A DNA stretch of 43,704 bases from an uncultured Bacteroidales bacterium (lineage in GTDB: Bacteria > Bacteroidota > Bacteroidia > Bacteroidales > Bacteroidaceae). Positions 7,695-15,741 of this stretch are shown piece by piece; the stretch's first letter is position 1; the number at the start of each line of letters is the position of its first letter. Position numbers and translations under genes: made by a program. The stretch spans positions 1 through 43,704 of the forward strand of contig CADCBH010000016.1 in the NCBI GenBank assembly GCA_902799655.1, in the 5' to 3' direction. The notes under the pieces were generated by a model. The model had not been told where the DNA came from and made no database searches. It saw nothing but the letters and a program-made list of their open reading frames with translations.

Positions 7695-8342
7695 TTAAGC
7701 CTGTTGCATCTCTCGCAGCAACTGCTTCTGACGCTCTGAGAGTTTTGTGGGCAACTTGACCTGATAAGTGAGTATCAGGTCATTGCCACCACGTCCCTTA
7801 CCACGCAGGCGCACCTTGGTACCAGGCTGTGTCTCGGGTTTCACCTTCAACTTCAGGCGTTCTCCCGTACCCGTTGTCACCATGATGTCACCACCCAGCA
7901 GGGCGGTATAGAGATCGATGGTAACGTTAGCCTCCGTTTGCTGTGGTGCCTGATGAGCGGTATGACCAGCCATACCACCAAAGAGGTCCTGGAAGAACGA
8001 TGAGAAGCCACCGCCTCCACTGCCAAACGACTGGAAGTCGAAGCCTTCAAAGGGATTGCCACCTTGCTGACCACTGAAGCCACCAAAGCCGCCTCCTGCC
8101 TTTTCGTAGGCATCGGCCTGCTTCCACTGTTCACCATACTTGTCGTATTTGGCGCGCTTCTCAGGATCGCCAATCACATCATACGCCTCCGTCAGCGCCT
8201 GGAACTTAGCCTTCGCCTTCGGATCGTCAGGATGCAGATCGGGATGGAACTGCTTGGCGCGCTTCAGATAAGCCTTCTTCACATCCTTCTGTGGTATCGA
8301 CTTATCCACACCTAAGATTTTGTAATAATCAATGAATGCCAT
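7695..8342 (-). CDS. Short DnaJ/CbpA-like J-domain co-chaperone
   Basis: This 215-aa protein has an N-terminal J domain with the HPD motif (33-35) that stimulates DnaK, a Gly/Phe-rich linker (about 82-125), and one C-terminal substrate-binding domain (about 138-208: TIDLYTALLGGDIMV, KVRLRGKGRGG, TKLSERQKQLL). CbpA-type proteins are normally about 300 aa with two such domains; the retained one looks like the second, so the first appears to be missing. There is no zinc-finger region. A strong Shine-Dalgarno AAAGGAG (8351-8357) sits 8 nt before the ATG, which is uncommon in this phylum. No CbpM-like gene is adjacent. Confidence 0.85.
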   Translation of the reverse strand: MAFIDYYKILGVDKSIPQKDVKKAYLKRAKQFHPDLHPDDPKAKAKFQALTEAYDVIGDPEKRAKYDKYGEQWKQADAYEKAGGGFGGFSGQQGGNPFEGFDFQSFGSGGGGFSSFFQDLFGGMAGHTAHQAPQQTEANVTIDLYTALLGGDIMVTTGTGERLKLKVKPETQPGTKVRLRGKGRGGNDLILTYQVKLPTKLSERQKQLLREMQQA

Positions 8343-8350
8343 GACTATAT

Positions 8351-8357
8351 CTCCTTT
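8351..8357 (-). promoter_or_regulatory. Strong Shine-Dalgarno of the DnaJ-like gene
   Basis: The minus strand reads AAAGGAG with 8 nt to the ATG at 8342. Nearly all other genes in the window lack such a site and have AT-rich leaders instead. Confidence 0.65.
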
Positions 8358-8395
8358 ATTTTATTTATTTCTTTTAACCTTTTTCGCAGCAAAAA

Positions 8396-8413
8396 GCATG
8401 CCGAAGGGCTTGC
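8396..8413. promoter_or_regulatory. Hairpin overlapping the phosphoesterase -33 region
   Basis: GCATGCC / GGCTTGC pair with one mismatch around a 4-nt loop. It covers the presumed -33 of the plus-strand promoter and, on the minus strand, is followed by five T residues. It could be an operator or a weak terminator-like element; the evidence is only the symmetry. Confidence 0.3.
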
Positions 8414-8440
8414 ATAATTCAAAAAAATTTTGTACCTTTG
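8409..8440 (+). promoter_or_regulatory. Promoter of the 5'-nucleotidase-like gene
   Basis: TACCTTTG (8433-8440) is an exact -7 box; CTTG (8409-8412) with a 20-bp spacer is a weaker -33. The annotated ATG is 31 nt downstream. Confidence 0.7.
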
Positions 8441-8445
8441 CAGCT

Positions 8446-8475
8446 ATGAAGAAATTAATACCTTATACCCTATGA
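8446..8475 (+). CDS. Possible 9-codon leader peptide
   Basis: ATG at 8446 opens a frame encoding MKKLIPYTL and stops with TGA at 8473-8475, overlapping the ATG of the phosphoesterase gene (8472-8474) as ATGA. It starts just downstream of the -7 box, so it would be at or very near the 5' end of the transcript. This could couple translation of the two frames, or be chance. Confidence 0.3.
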   Translation: MKKLIPYTL

Positions 8476-10178
8476 AAAAGACGGCCGTTTTACTCGCACT
8501 GATGTGCCTTACTATGACCGCTATGGCCAAATCGTCAAAAACTGTAACTATCCAGCTGATTGAAACGTCCGACGTACACGGAGCGTTCTTCCCCTACAAC
8601 TTCATCGAGCGCAAGCCCATGGCGGGCTCTATGGCGCGAGTGAGCACCTATCTCAAGCGTCAGCGCAAGGCATATGGCAAGAATGTCATCGTGCTGGACA
8701 ATGGCGACATCCTGCAGGGACAGCCTACGTGCTATTTCACCAATTTCGTCAAGACCGATGTGCCAAATATCGCTGCGGAGGTCATCAACTACATGCAGTT
8801 TGATGCCGAGACCTTCGGCAACCACGACATAGAACCAGGTCATGCTGTCTATGACAAGTGGATCAAGGAGGTGAAATGTCCGATGCTGGGTGCCAACATC
8901 ATCGATACCAAGACGGGAAAGCCTTATGTCAAGCCCTATACCATCATCCAGCGTGAGGGTGTGCGTGTGGCCATCCTAGGCATGCTGACACCAGCCATCC
9001 CCAACTGGCTCAACGAGAGTCTGTGGACAGGTCTGCGCTTTGACGAGATGATTGGCTGTGCCCGCAAATACATCAAGATACTGAAAGAGAAGGAGAAGGC
9101 CGACATCATCGTCGGACTCTTCCATAGCGGTTGGGACGGTGGTATCGTCACACCAGACTATGAGGAGGATGTCGCCAAGAAAATGGCTGAGGTGGTTGAC
9201 GGTTTCGACGTCATCTTCTTTGGTCATGACCATCAGGAGCGCAACACCACCGTCAACGGAGTGGTCTGTCTTGACCCGTCGAATGCAGCCCGCAAGGTGG
9301 CTCAGTGTACCATCAAGGTACAGAACGGAAAGGTTGTCGAGAAGAAAGGTGAAATCATCGACGTAACCAACGAGGCTATCGACGAGGACTTCATGCGCCA
9401 CTTCAAGAGTCAGATCGATGATGTGCGACAGTATGTAGAGCGACAAATTGGCACATTCACCACACCGATGTCCTCACGCGACGCCTTCTTCGGTTCGGCA
9501 GCCTTCATCGACTACATCCACGAACTGCAGTTGGAAGAGACGCATGCTGATGTCTCGTTCACGGCTCCTCTGACCTTTGACTCTGAAATCAAGGCTGGTC
9601 CGGTATATATGAGCGACATGTTCAAACTCTACCGTTATGAGAACAAAATCTACACGTTGCGCATGACGGGTGAGGAAATCCGTCGCCATCTGGAGATGAG
9701 CTACGACCTGTGGGTGAACACGATGAAAAGTCCCGACGACCACATCATGCAGTTTTCCACACGTACCACCAACGACCAGCAGCGACTGGGATTCAAGAAC
9801 CTGACCTTCAATTTCGACACAGCAGCAGGCATCGACTACGTAGTGGATGTCACAAAGCCCGATGGACAGAAGGTGCACATCCTCCAATTCAGCGATGGTC
9901 GCCCATTCGACGAGAAGGCATGGTACACAGTAGCGATGAACAGCTATCGTGGCAATGGCGGTGGTGAGTTGCTGACCCATGGTGCAGGCATCCCCCTCGA
10001 CTCCATTCCAGGACGTATCACCTATATGAGCGACCTCGACCAGCGCCACTATCTGACCCAAAAGATAGAGCGCGAGGGTACAGTCACTCCGAAAGCCCTC
10101 AACAACTGGCGCTTCATCCCCGATGCCTGGGCACGTCCGGCACTGGCACGCGACAGGAAGCTGATATTCAAGGAATAA
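8472..10178 (+). CDS. Secreted 5'-nucleotidase/2',3'-cyclic phosphodiesterase-like metallophosphoesterase
   Basis: The 568-aa protein has a signal peptide (MKKTAVLLALMCLTMTAMA) and a calcineurin-like metallophosphoesterase domain followed by a 5'-nucleotidase C-terminal domain. Metal-binding motifs are in order: TSDVHG, DNGDILQG, FGNHDIEPG, LFHSGWDG and FFGHDHQE. The C-terminal domain shows NSYRGNGGGELL, part of the substrate pocket in this family. Known relatives (UshA, CpdB, YfkN) hydrolyse nucleotides or cyclic nucleotides outside the cytoplasm; the exact substrate cannot be read from sequence. The start at 8472 is supported by the signal peptide and by the promoter position. Confidence 0.9.
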   Translation: MKKTAVLLALMCLTMTAMAKSSKTVTIQLIETSDVHGAFFPYNFIERKPMAGSMARVSTYLKRQRKAYGKNVIVLDNGDILQGQPTCYFTNFVKTDVPNIAAEVINYMQFDAETFGNHDIEPGHAVYDKWIKEVKCPMLGANIIDTKTGKPYVKPYTIIQREGVRVAILGMLTPAIPNWLNESLWTGLRFDEMIGCARKYIKILKEKEKADIIVGLFHSGWDGGIVTPDYEEDVAKKMAEVVDGFDVIFFGHDHQERNTTVNGVVCLDPSNAARKVAQCTIKVQNGKVVEKKGEIIDVTNEAIDEDFMRHFKSQIDDVRQYVERQIGTFTTPMSSRDAFFGSAAFIDYIHELQLEETHADVSFTAPLTFDSEIKAGPVYMSDMFKLYRYENKIYTLRMTGEEIRRHLEMSYDLWVNTMKSPDDHIMQFSTRTTNDQQRLGFKNLTFNFDTAAGIDYVVDVTKPDGQKVHILQFSDGRPFDEKAWYTVAMNSYRGNGGGELLTHGAGIPLDSIPGRITYMSDLDQRHYLTQKIEREGTVTPKALNNWRFIPDAWARPALARDRKLIFKE

Positions 10179-10200
10179 ACACTTAACGAAAAGATAGATT

Positions 10201-10956
10201 TTGAAATACTTTGTTTTTTGTCAAAGCGATCTCGTACTACTACAGACGGGCGACAACTATCAAATACCTGAGGAGGCTCCCACAGAGCTGAAACCTTGGA
10301 CCACTGTGATGGATGTCGATGGCGCTAAAGCCTATCGTATCGACCAACCTCTCACAGGATCGGAGCGCTACACCATGTGTGGTCTGCGCCAGAGTTACTA
10401 CAAGTTATCAGAGGCAGACTACCGCTTGGCGGGCAAGTGTTACGAGCTGCTCTTCTGGGACCAGAATACCAAGTTCTGTGGCGTTTGTGGCGGACAGATG
10501 CGCTTCGACACAGCCATCTCGAAGAAATGTGAACAGTGTGGCAAGGAGATATGGCCCATGCTGGCACCTGCCGTCATCGTACTCGTCAGAAAAGGCGACG
10601 AGGTGCTGCTGGTACATGCCAACAACTTCCGCGACGACCACTATGGTCTCGTGGCAGGTTTCGTAGAGACGGGTGAGACCCTCGAAGAGGCCGTCTATCG
10701 CGAAGTGATGGAGGAGACCGGACTGCATATTACCAATCTGCGCTATTTCGGTTCACAGCCTTGGCCCTACCCCTGCGGACTGATGGTTGGCTTCACTGCC
10801 GACTACGACAGTGGCAAGATACACCTGCAGCGTTCCGAACTATCCAAAGGTGCCTGGTTCGATCGCAACCACCTTCCGCACATTCCCGAGAAACTGTCTA
10901 TCGCACGCCAGCTACTTGATGCCTGGCTGGAGGGGAATGTGAAAAATGAAGACTAA
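10201..10956 (+). CDS. nudC: NAD(+)/NADH pyrophosphatase, NudC family
   Basis: The 251-aa protein has an N-terminal domain, a four-cysteine zinc ribbon (C93, C96, C110, C113) and a Nudix domain with the full box from G153 to L175 (GX5EX7REUXEEXGU, with REVMEETGL), then the NudC signature SQPWPYP (185-191). NudC enzymes cleave NAD(H), and can remove NAD caps from RNA in E. coli. The start appears to be TTG at 10201, since no in-frame ATG precedes the conserved N-terminal strand MKYFVFCQ. It lies 22 bp after the phosphoesterase gene, so the two are likely cotranscribed; a shared role in nucleotide breakdown is possible but unproved. Confidence 0.92.
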   Translation: MKYFVFCQSDLVLLQTGDNYQIPEEAPTELKPWTTVMDVDGAKAYRIDQPLTGSERYTMCGLRQSYYKLSEADYRLAGKCYELLFWDQNTKFCGVCGGQMRFDTAISKKCEQCGKEIWPMLAPAVIVLVRKGDEVLLVHANNFRDDHYGLVAGFVETGETLEEAVYREVMEETGLHITNLRYFGSQPWPYPCGLMVGFTADYDSGKIHLQRSELSKGAWFDRNHLPHIPEKLSIARQLLDAWLEGNVKNED

Positions 10957-10971
10957 CTTGCTTCCACTCCA

Positions 10972-12375
10972 ATGAAAAAGCCAAAAGCCATAGCAACCCT
11001 CGCCGACCTCCTGGTCTTGGTACTCGTCGTAGTACTCAACCCCCTCAACCCTTTCAACGCCAGATACCCCAACACGCCACCACACCTCACGGACAAGGTG
11101 GAGGTGAGATACTATCCCGATACACCTGTCGACTCACTCGCCAGTGCACGCATCCACAACGAGTTGGGTGAGATGGACTACTATCTGCGCGTCCATAATG
11201 TCACGGATGATGGTTTCCATCTGGTCGCACAATACAACAACACCCTGCAGCAGAAGGCACAAAGGGCACTGAAGCCACGTCCGAAGAGAAAACCGGAGAT
11301 GAGGAGAATACAAGCCAAAGACCGCCCGATGATAGCCGTCAAGACCAGTGGGGGCTACTGGAAGGCTGGCCATTTCATGATGGGAGGCCTCAACGGTCCA
11401 GGTCTGGCACGCGACTGGCGCGGACGTATCGTCTCTGCCGTATGGCACTGCGACACGGTGATAACGGCTATTCGTATCGATGACCAAGGTATCTATGAAG
11501 GAGGAATGGACAACAACCTGCAGGCCTCGGGCTTTGGCATCATGGACGAATACGACGGCTGCCACAAGGAGGGTTTCTGGCAACAGGATCAACTACACGG
11601 TTTCGCCTTTGACTCTTCACCCAATCACGCCTTACACGTGGGCGAATGGAAGGAGGGTAAGTTCAAGGGCGAGAAGCTGAAATACACGACGGAGCGCATC
11701 TATGGCATCGACATCTCACGTCACCAGCACGAAAAGGGTCGCAAGCGCTTTGGCATCGACTGGAGCAAACTGCGCATCACCTCATTGGGCAAGCGTCACG
11801 ATGCTCAGGGACGTACCTTCCCCGTATCATTCGTCTATATCAAGTCAACAGAGGGTACCACCATTCGCAATCGCTATTTCGCCAGCGACTACCTCAAGGC
11901 TCGCAAACAGGGCATTCGTGTGGGTGCCTATCACTTCTTCTCGCTCAAGTCATCTGCTGAATTGCAGGCCAAATACTTCGTACAACATACGTTGTTCCGC
12001 AAGGGCGATTTCCCACCCGTGCTCGACGTAGAGCCTTCCGAGGCACAAATCCGTCAGATCGGTGGTGACGAGGTACTCATGAAACGCATCCGCATCTTTA
12101 TGCAATATGTAGAACGACGCACTGGTATGCGACCTATTCTCTACATCAGCCAGATGTTCATCAACAAACACATGGCCAATGCTCAGGATATCAAACAAAA
12201 CTACAACGTGTGGATAGCACGCTACGGGCAATACAAGCCCGACGTGCGTCTGGTTTATTGGCAACTATGTCCCGACGGACGGGTTGATGGCATCACTGGG
12301 GACGTCGATATCAATGTGTTCAACGGTTATCAGAACCAGTTTGACGAATTCATCAAGACTGGTTTTCACAAATAG
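10972..12375 (+). CDS. MORN-like repeat and GH25 lysozyme fusion protein
   Basis: The 467-aa protein has an N-terminal hydrophobic segment (about 8-28, signal or anchor), a poorly recognised region, three MORN-like units (about 173-237: IYEGGMDNNLQASGFG, KEGFWQQDQLHGF, HVGEWKEGKFKG), and a C-terminal GH25 muramidase domain (about 243-462). GH25 hallmarks are YGIDISRHQ (D247), FVYIKSTEG, GAYHFF and PVLDVEP (acid E354). GH25 enzymes cleave the MurNAc-GlcNAc bond in peptidoglycan. It follows nudC by 15 bp. Its last 10 bp overlap the convergent methyltransferase gene. It may remodel the cell's own wall or act on other bacteria; no immunity or secretion genes are adjacent, so I favour neither. Confidence 0.88.
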   Translation: MKKPKAIATLADLLVLVLVVVLNPLNPFNARYPNTPPHLTDKVEVRYYPDTPVDSLASARIHNELGEMDYYLRVHNVTDDGFHLVAQYNNTLQQKAQRALKPRPKRKPEMRRIQAKDRPMIAVKTSGGYWKAGHFMMGGLNGPGLARDWRGRIVSAVWHCDTVITAIRIDDQGIYEGGMDNNLQASGFGIMDEYDGCHKEGFWQQDQLHGFAFDSSPNHALHVGEWKEGKFKGEKLKYTTERIYGIDISRHQHEKGRKRFGIDWSKLRITSLGKRHDAQGRTFPVSFVYIKSTEGTTIRNRYFASDYLKARKQGIRVGAYHFFSLKSSAELQAKYFVQHTLFRKGDFPPVLDVEPSEAQIRQIGGDEVLMKRIRIFMQYVERRTGMRPILYISQMFINKHMANAQDIKQNYNVWIARYGQYKPDVRLVYWQLCPDGRVDGITGDVDINVFNGYQNQFDEFIKTGFHK

Positions 12376-13025
12376 AAATCCTGTGTCAGCTGACGGTAGG
12401 CTTCCGAACCTATCGTCAGTTCTTCTTTCTCACAAGGACAGGGATGCTTCTTGAACGCGAGCAGATAGCGCTTAGGAGCCTTCTTCTCGGTAGTCTTCAC
12501 CGCACAGATTCTGCAGGGAAAGAAACCGACGAAAATGGCTTCGTCCTCCATACGCTGACGATAGTCGAAAGGTACGACAACACTGAGTTCACCCTCGTCT
12601 GCCAACAGTCGCCACGCTGCCTGCATCAGTTCCTGATAGGTCAGCGTCGTGGTGTGGCGAGCCATCGTGCGCTGAGCATCAGGAGCTTTCAACGAATCCA
12701 TAAAGAACGGAGGATTGCTAATAATGCTATCATACCGGCCTTCATGTTGTTGCAGAGATTCACCCAGTACTTCAATACGTTCTGAGAAGGGCGACTGAAG
12801 CACATTCTCCTGTGCCTGACGAACAGCACCCTCATCGACGTCTATCGCTGTTACCAAAGCCTCAGGAAAGCGCTGAGCCATCATCAGTGCGATGACACCA
12901 GTACCTGTGCCTGCGTCTAATATGCGGGCACCGCCATGAGCCCATGCTCCCAGCAGTACACCATCCGTGCCGACCTTCATGGCGCATTGTTCCTGGGCAA
13001 TAGTAAACTGTTTAAACTGAAACAT
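12366..13025 (-). CDS. tRNA1(Val) (adenine(37)-N6)-methyltransferase, TrmN6-like
   Basis: The 219-aa protein begins MFQFKQFTIAQEQCAMKVGTDG..., the typical opening of the YfiC/TrmN6 group, and has the SAM-binding motif ILDAGTGTGVIALMMAQ and the N6-adenine catalytic motif SNPPFF. In E. coli this enzyme methylates A37 of one valine tRNA. I chose the ATG at 13025: a minus-strand -7 box (13041-13048) lies just upstream, and the longer frame starting at 13091 would begin upstream of it. It converges with the GH25 gene with a 10-bp overlap and diverges from the GH3 gene. Confidence 0.87.
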   Translation of the reverse strand: MFQFKQFTIAQEQCAMKVGTDGVLLGAWAHGGARILDAGTGTGVIALMMAQRFPEALVTAIDVDEGAVRQAQENVLQSPFSERIEVLGESLQQHEGRYDSIISNPPFFMDSLKAPDAQRTMARHTTTLTYQELMQAAWRLLADEGELSVVVPFDYRQRMEDEAIFVGFFPCRICAVKTTEKKAPKRYLLAFKKHPCPCEKEELTIGSEAYRQLTQDFYL

Positions 13026-13040
13026 AACAGAAAATATCTG

Positions 13041-13048
13041 CAAAAGTA
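13041..13048 (-). promoter_or_regulatory. Predicted -7 box of the methyltransferase gene
   Basis: The minus strand reads TACTTTTG 15 nt before the ATG. No clear -33 TTTG is seen on that strand. Confidence 0.55.
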
Positions 13049-13056
13049 ATAAATTG

Positions 13057-13088
13057 TTTGGAAGTAAACGAAAAAAAATGTATCTTTG
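13057..13088 (+). promoter_or_regulatory. Promoter of the GH3 gene
   Basis: TTTG (13057-13060) and TATCTTTG (13081-13088) are separated by 20 bp, with the ATG 27 nt downstream. It lies immediately beside the divergent methyltransferase promoter. Confidence 0.8.
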
Positions 13089-13115
13089 CAATCAAAATCT
13101 CTAACTAATTAACTT

Positions 13116-15590
13116 ATGACAAGACAAATGACAGTACTGGCACTGCTGCTATGGGCAGGAGTGAGTGCATTTGCACAAAGGCCCGCCATCGCGCGCGACG
13201 CCAAGTTGGAAGCCAAAATCGAGAAGACGCTCGCCAAGATGACCCTTGACGAGAAGATTGGACAGATGCTGGAGCTGAACCTCGACGTGATGGGCAAGAC
13301 AGCAGTAGAAAATGCCAAAGTGGATCGCGAGAAGGTGCGTTCGGTATTACAGCAGTATGGCCGTTCCTCTCAGGAAATCGACGCTATGCTCAAGATGACT
13401 GACCAGCAGATTATCGACAAGCTGGGCACCTACCCCATAGACATCTATCAAGGTGAGACAAAGCGCGTCTGGAAGCTGAACGAGACGATGCTCGACACGC
13501 TGATTTCGAAATGGAAGGTGGGCTCTATCCTGAATGCCCCAGGCACTCGTGCCCCAAGTGTTGCCCAATGGCAGGAGTGGATTAAGCTTATCCAAGAGAA
13601 GTCGATGAAATATCTGGGCATACCTGATATCTATGGCTTGGACCACAACCACGGTGTAACATACGTTCAGGGTGGCACGCTGTTCCCCCAACCTATCAAC
13701 CTTGGCGCCTCGTTTAATACCGAACTGGCTCGCACGGGGGCTGAGATAACAGCCTACGAGAGTCGTGCAGCCAACTGTCCGTGGGTCTATAACCCTGTGG
13801 TTGACCTCAGCCGCGACCCCCGCTGGCCACGTGTCTATGAGAGCTTCGGCGAAGATGCCATCGTCAACTCGAAGATGGTGGTAGCTGAAATCAGGGGTTA
13901 TCAGGGTGATGACAACAATCACATCGACCAGTACCACGTAGGTACCAGCACAAAGCACTATTTTGCCTATGGTGCCCCTTGGACGGGTAAAGACCGCACC
14001 CCAGCCTATCTGGCACCACAGATGATTCGCGAAAAGTATTTCGAGCCCTTCAAACAGGCTGCCCTTGCTGGTACGCTGACCATGATGGTCAACTCGGCAT
14101 CTATCAACGGGGTGCCCGTTCATGCCTCATACGAGTACCTGACCAAGTGGCTGAAGGAAGACTTGCAATGGGACGGTTTCCTGGTCACCGACTGGGCTGA
14201 CATCAACAACCTGTTCTCACGTGAGAAGGTGGCCAAGGACAAGAAAGACGCTATCCGCATCGCCATCAACGCTGGTATCGACATGTCGATGGATCCATAT
14301 AGCGTGGAGTTCTGCATCCTGCTGAAAGAGCTCGTTCAGGAAGGCAAGGTGAAGATGAGCCGTATCGACGATGCCGTGCGCCGTATCTTGCGTGCCAAAT
14401 ATCGCCTGGGACTCTTCGACAAACCCAACACTGGTGGCAAGGGCTTCGAGAAGTTCGGTTCCGATGAGTTTGCCCAAAAAGCCTTGATGGCTGCTGAAGA
14501 GAGCGAGGTACTGCTGAAGAACGAGGGCAACATTCTGCCACTCGCCAAAGGGAAGAAGATTCTGTTGACAGGCCCCAATGCCAACCAGATGCGCTGTCTG
14601 CATGGTGGTTGGAGCTACACCTGGCAAGGTTCGAAGGCAGAGGATCTTTCAGAGAAATACAACACCATCTACGAAGCACTCTGCAATAAATATGGCAAGG
14701 ATAATATCATTCTGGAACAGGGTGTAACCTACAACGAGAACGGCGCTTACTACGACGAGAACGAGCCTCAGATTCAGAAGGCAGTGGATGCTGCCACAAA
14801 GGCTGATATCATTATCGCCTGCATTGGCGAGAACTCATATACTGAGACTCCTGGCAACCTGTCAGACCTGTGGTTGTCGGAGAACCAGCGCAATCTGGTG
14901 AAGGAACTGGCCAAGACGGGCAAGCCCATCGTATTGGTACTGAATGAGGGTCGCCCACGTCTGATTGCCGACATCGAACCATTGGCCAAGGCAGTTGTGA
15001 ACATCCTGATTCCTGGCAACTATGGTGGCGACGCACTGGCCAACCTGCTGGCTGGCGATGCCAACTTCTCCGCCAAACTGCCATACACCTATCCTCGTGA
15101 AATCAACTCGCTGAACACCTATGACTACAAGGTGAGCGAGGAGGTTGGCACGATGGCTGGCGCCTACAACTACGATGCTAAGGTGAGTCTGCAGTGGCCC
15201 TTCGGCTATGGCATGAGCTACACCACCTTTGAATATTCAAACCTGAAAGTCGACAAGACACAGTTTACTGCTGACGATATCCTCACCATCAGTATCGATG
15301 TGAAGAATACGGGTAGTCGTGCTGGCAAGGAAGCCGTGCTGCTCTATTCAAGCGATGTCGTAGCCAGCATCGTACCCGACAACCGTCGCCTGCGCGATTT
15401 CGAAAAGGTAGCTCTGGAAGCTGGCGAGACAAAGACTGTCACCTTCCGTCTGCCTGCCAAACAACTGGCATTTGTCGGCGCCGACTGCCGATGGACACTG
15501 GAAGAAGGAGACTTCGTAATTCGTATCGGACGTCAGGAACAGACCATCACATGCACGCAAACAAAAGTGTGGGAAACGCCCAACATTTGA
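13116..15590 (+). CDS. bglX: Secreted GH3 beta-glycosidase (beta-glucosidase-like)
   Basis: The 824-aa protein has a signal peptide (ending about VSAFAQ, residue 21), a GH3 barrel, a GH3 C-terminal domain and a fibronectin-III-like domain at the end ([27 protein letters not shown]). Visible GH3 features are the KH substrate-binding pair in [13 protein letters not shown], and the nucleophile D359 in FLVTDWADI; the [15 protein letters not shown] loop lies in the second domain. Such enzymes release glucose or xylose from plant glycan oligosaccharides, probably in the periplasm. It is monocistronic, with its own promoter and terminator, and no SusC/D pair is nearby. GH3 members differ in sugar preference, so the exact substrate is open. 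Confidence 0.9.
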   Translation: MTRQMTVLALLLWAGVSAFAQRPAIARDAKLEAKIEKTLAKMTLDEKIGQMLELNLDVMGKTAVENAKVDREKVRSVLQQYGRSSQEIDAMLKMTDQQIIDKLGTYPIDIYQGETKRVWKLNETMLDTLISKWKVGSILNAPGTRAPSVAQWQEWIKLIQEKSMKYLGIPDIYGLDHNHGVTYVQGGTLFPQPINLGASFNTELARTGAEITAYESRAANCPWVYNPVVDLSRDPRWPRVYESFGEDAIVNSKMVVAEIRGYQGDDNNHIDQYHVGTSTKHYFAYGAPWTGKDRTPAYLAPQMIREKYFEPFKQAALAGTLTMMVNSASINGVPVHASYEYLTKWLKEDLQWDGFLVTDWADINNLFSREKVAKDKKDAIRIAINAGIDMSMDPYSVEFCILLKELVQEGKVKMSRIDDAVRRILRAKYRLGLFDKPNTGGKGFEKFGSDEFAQKALMAAEESEVLLKNEGNILPLAKGKKILLTGPNANQMRCLHGGWSYTWQGSKAEDLSEKYNTIYEALCNKYGKDNIILEQGVTYNENGAYYDENEPQIQKAVDAATKADIIIACIGENSYTETPGNLSDLWLSENQRNLVKELAKTGKPIVLVLNEGRPRLIADIEPLAKAVVNILIPGNYGGDALANLLAGDANFSAKLPYTYPREINSLNTYDYKVSEEVGTMAGAYNYDAKVSLQWPFGYGMSYTTFEYSNLKVDKTQFTADDILTISIDVKNTGSRAGKEAVLLYSSDVVASIVPDNRRLRDFEKVALEAGETKTVTFRLPAKQLAFVGADCRWTLEEGDFVIRIGRQEQTITCTQTKVWETPNI

Positions 15591-15612
15591 GTCAGTAAAA
15601 AGGTAGAAGAAG

Positions 15613-15645
15613 GCCGCTTGAAGATGATTCTCAAGCGGTCTTTTT
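15613..15645 (+). terminator. Intrinsic terminator after the GH3 gene
   Basis: CCGCTTGA (15614-15621) pairs with TCAAGCGG (15631-15638) and is followed by TCTTTTT. It lies 24 nt after the GH3 stop codon. Confidence 0.9.
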
Positions 15646-15668
15646 GCATGATGATTATTAAAATATCT

Positions 15669-15684
15669 TATCGCGTGCGCGATA
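15669..15684. promoter_or_regulatory. Perfect palindrome in the lon promoter region
   Basis: TATCGCG-TG-CGCGATA is a perfect 7-2-7 inverted repeat whose right arm falls where the -33 box of the lon promoter should be. That position and symmetry suit a repressor operator. It does not match the CIRCE consensus. The binding protein is unknown. Confidence 0.45.
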
Positions 15685-15700
15685 TTTAAAATAAAATTCG

Positions 15701-15708
15701 TACCTTTG
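15701..15708 (+). promoter_or_regulatory. Predicted -7 box of lon
   Basis: TACCTTTG, an exact match. The -33 position has no TTTG and instead carries the palindrome at 15669-15684, suggesting regulated transcription. Confidence 0.65.
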
Positions 15709-15741
15709 CACCTCATTATGGACGAGAAAATAACAATGTAT

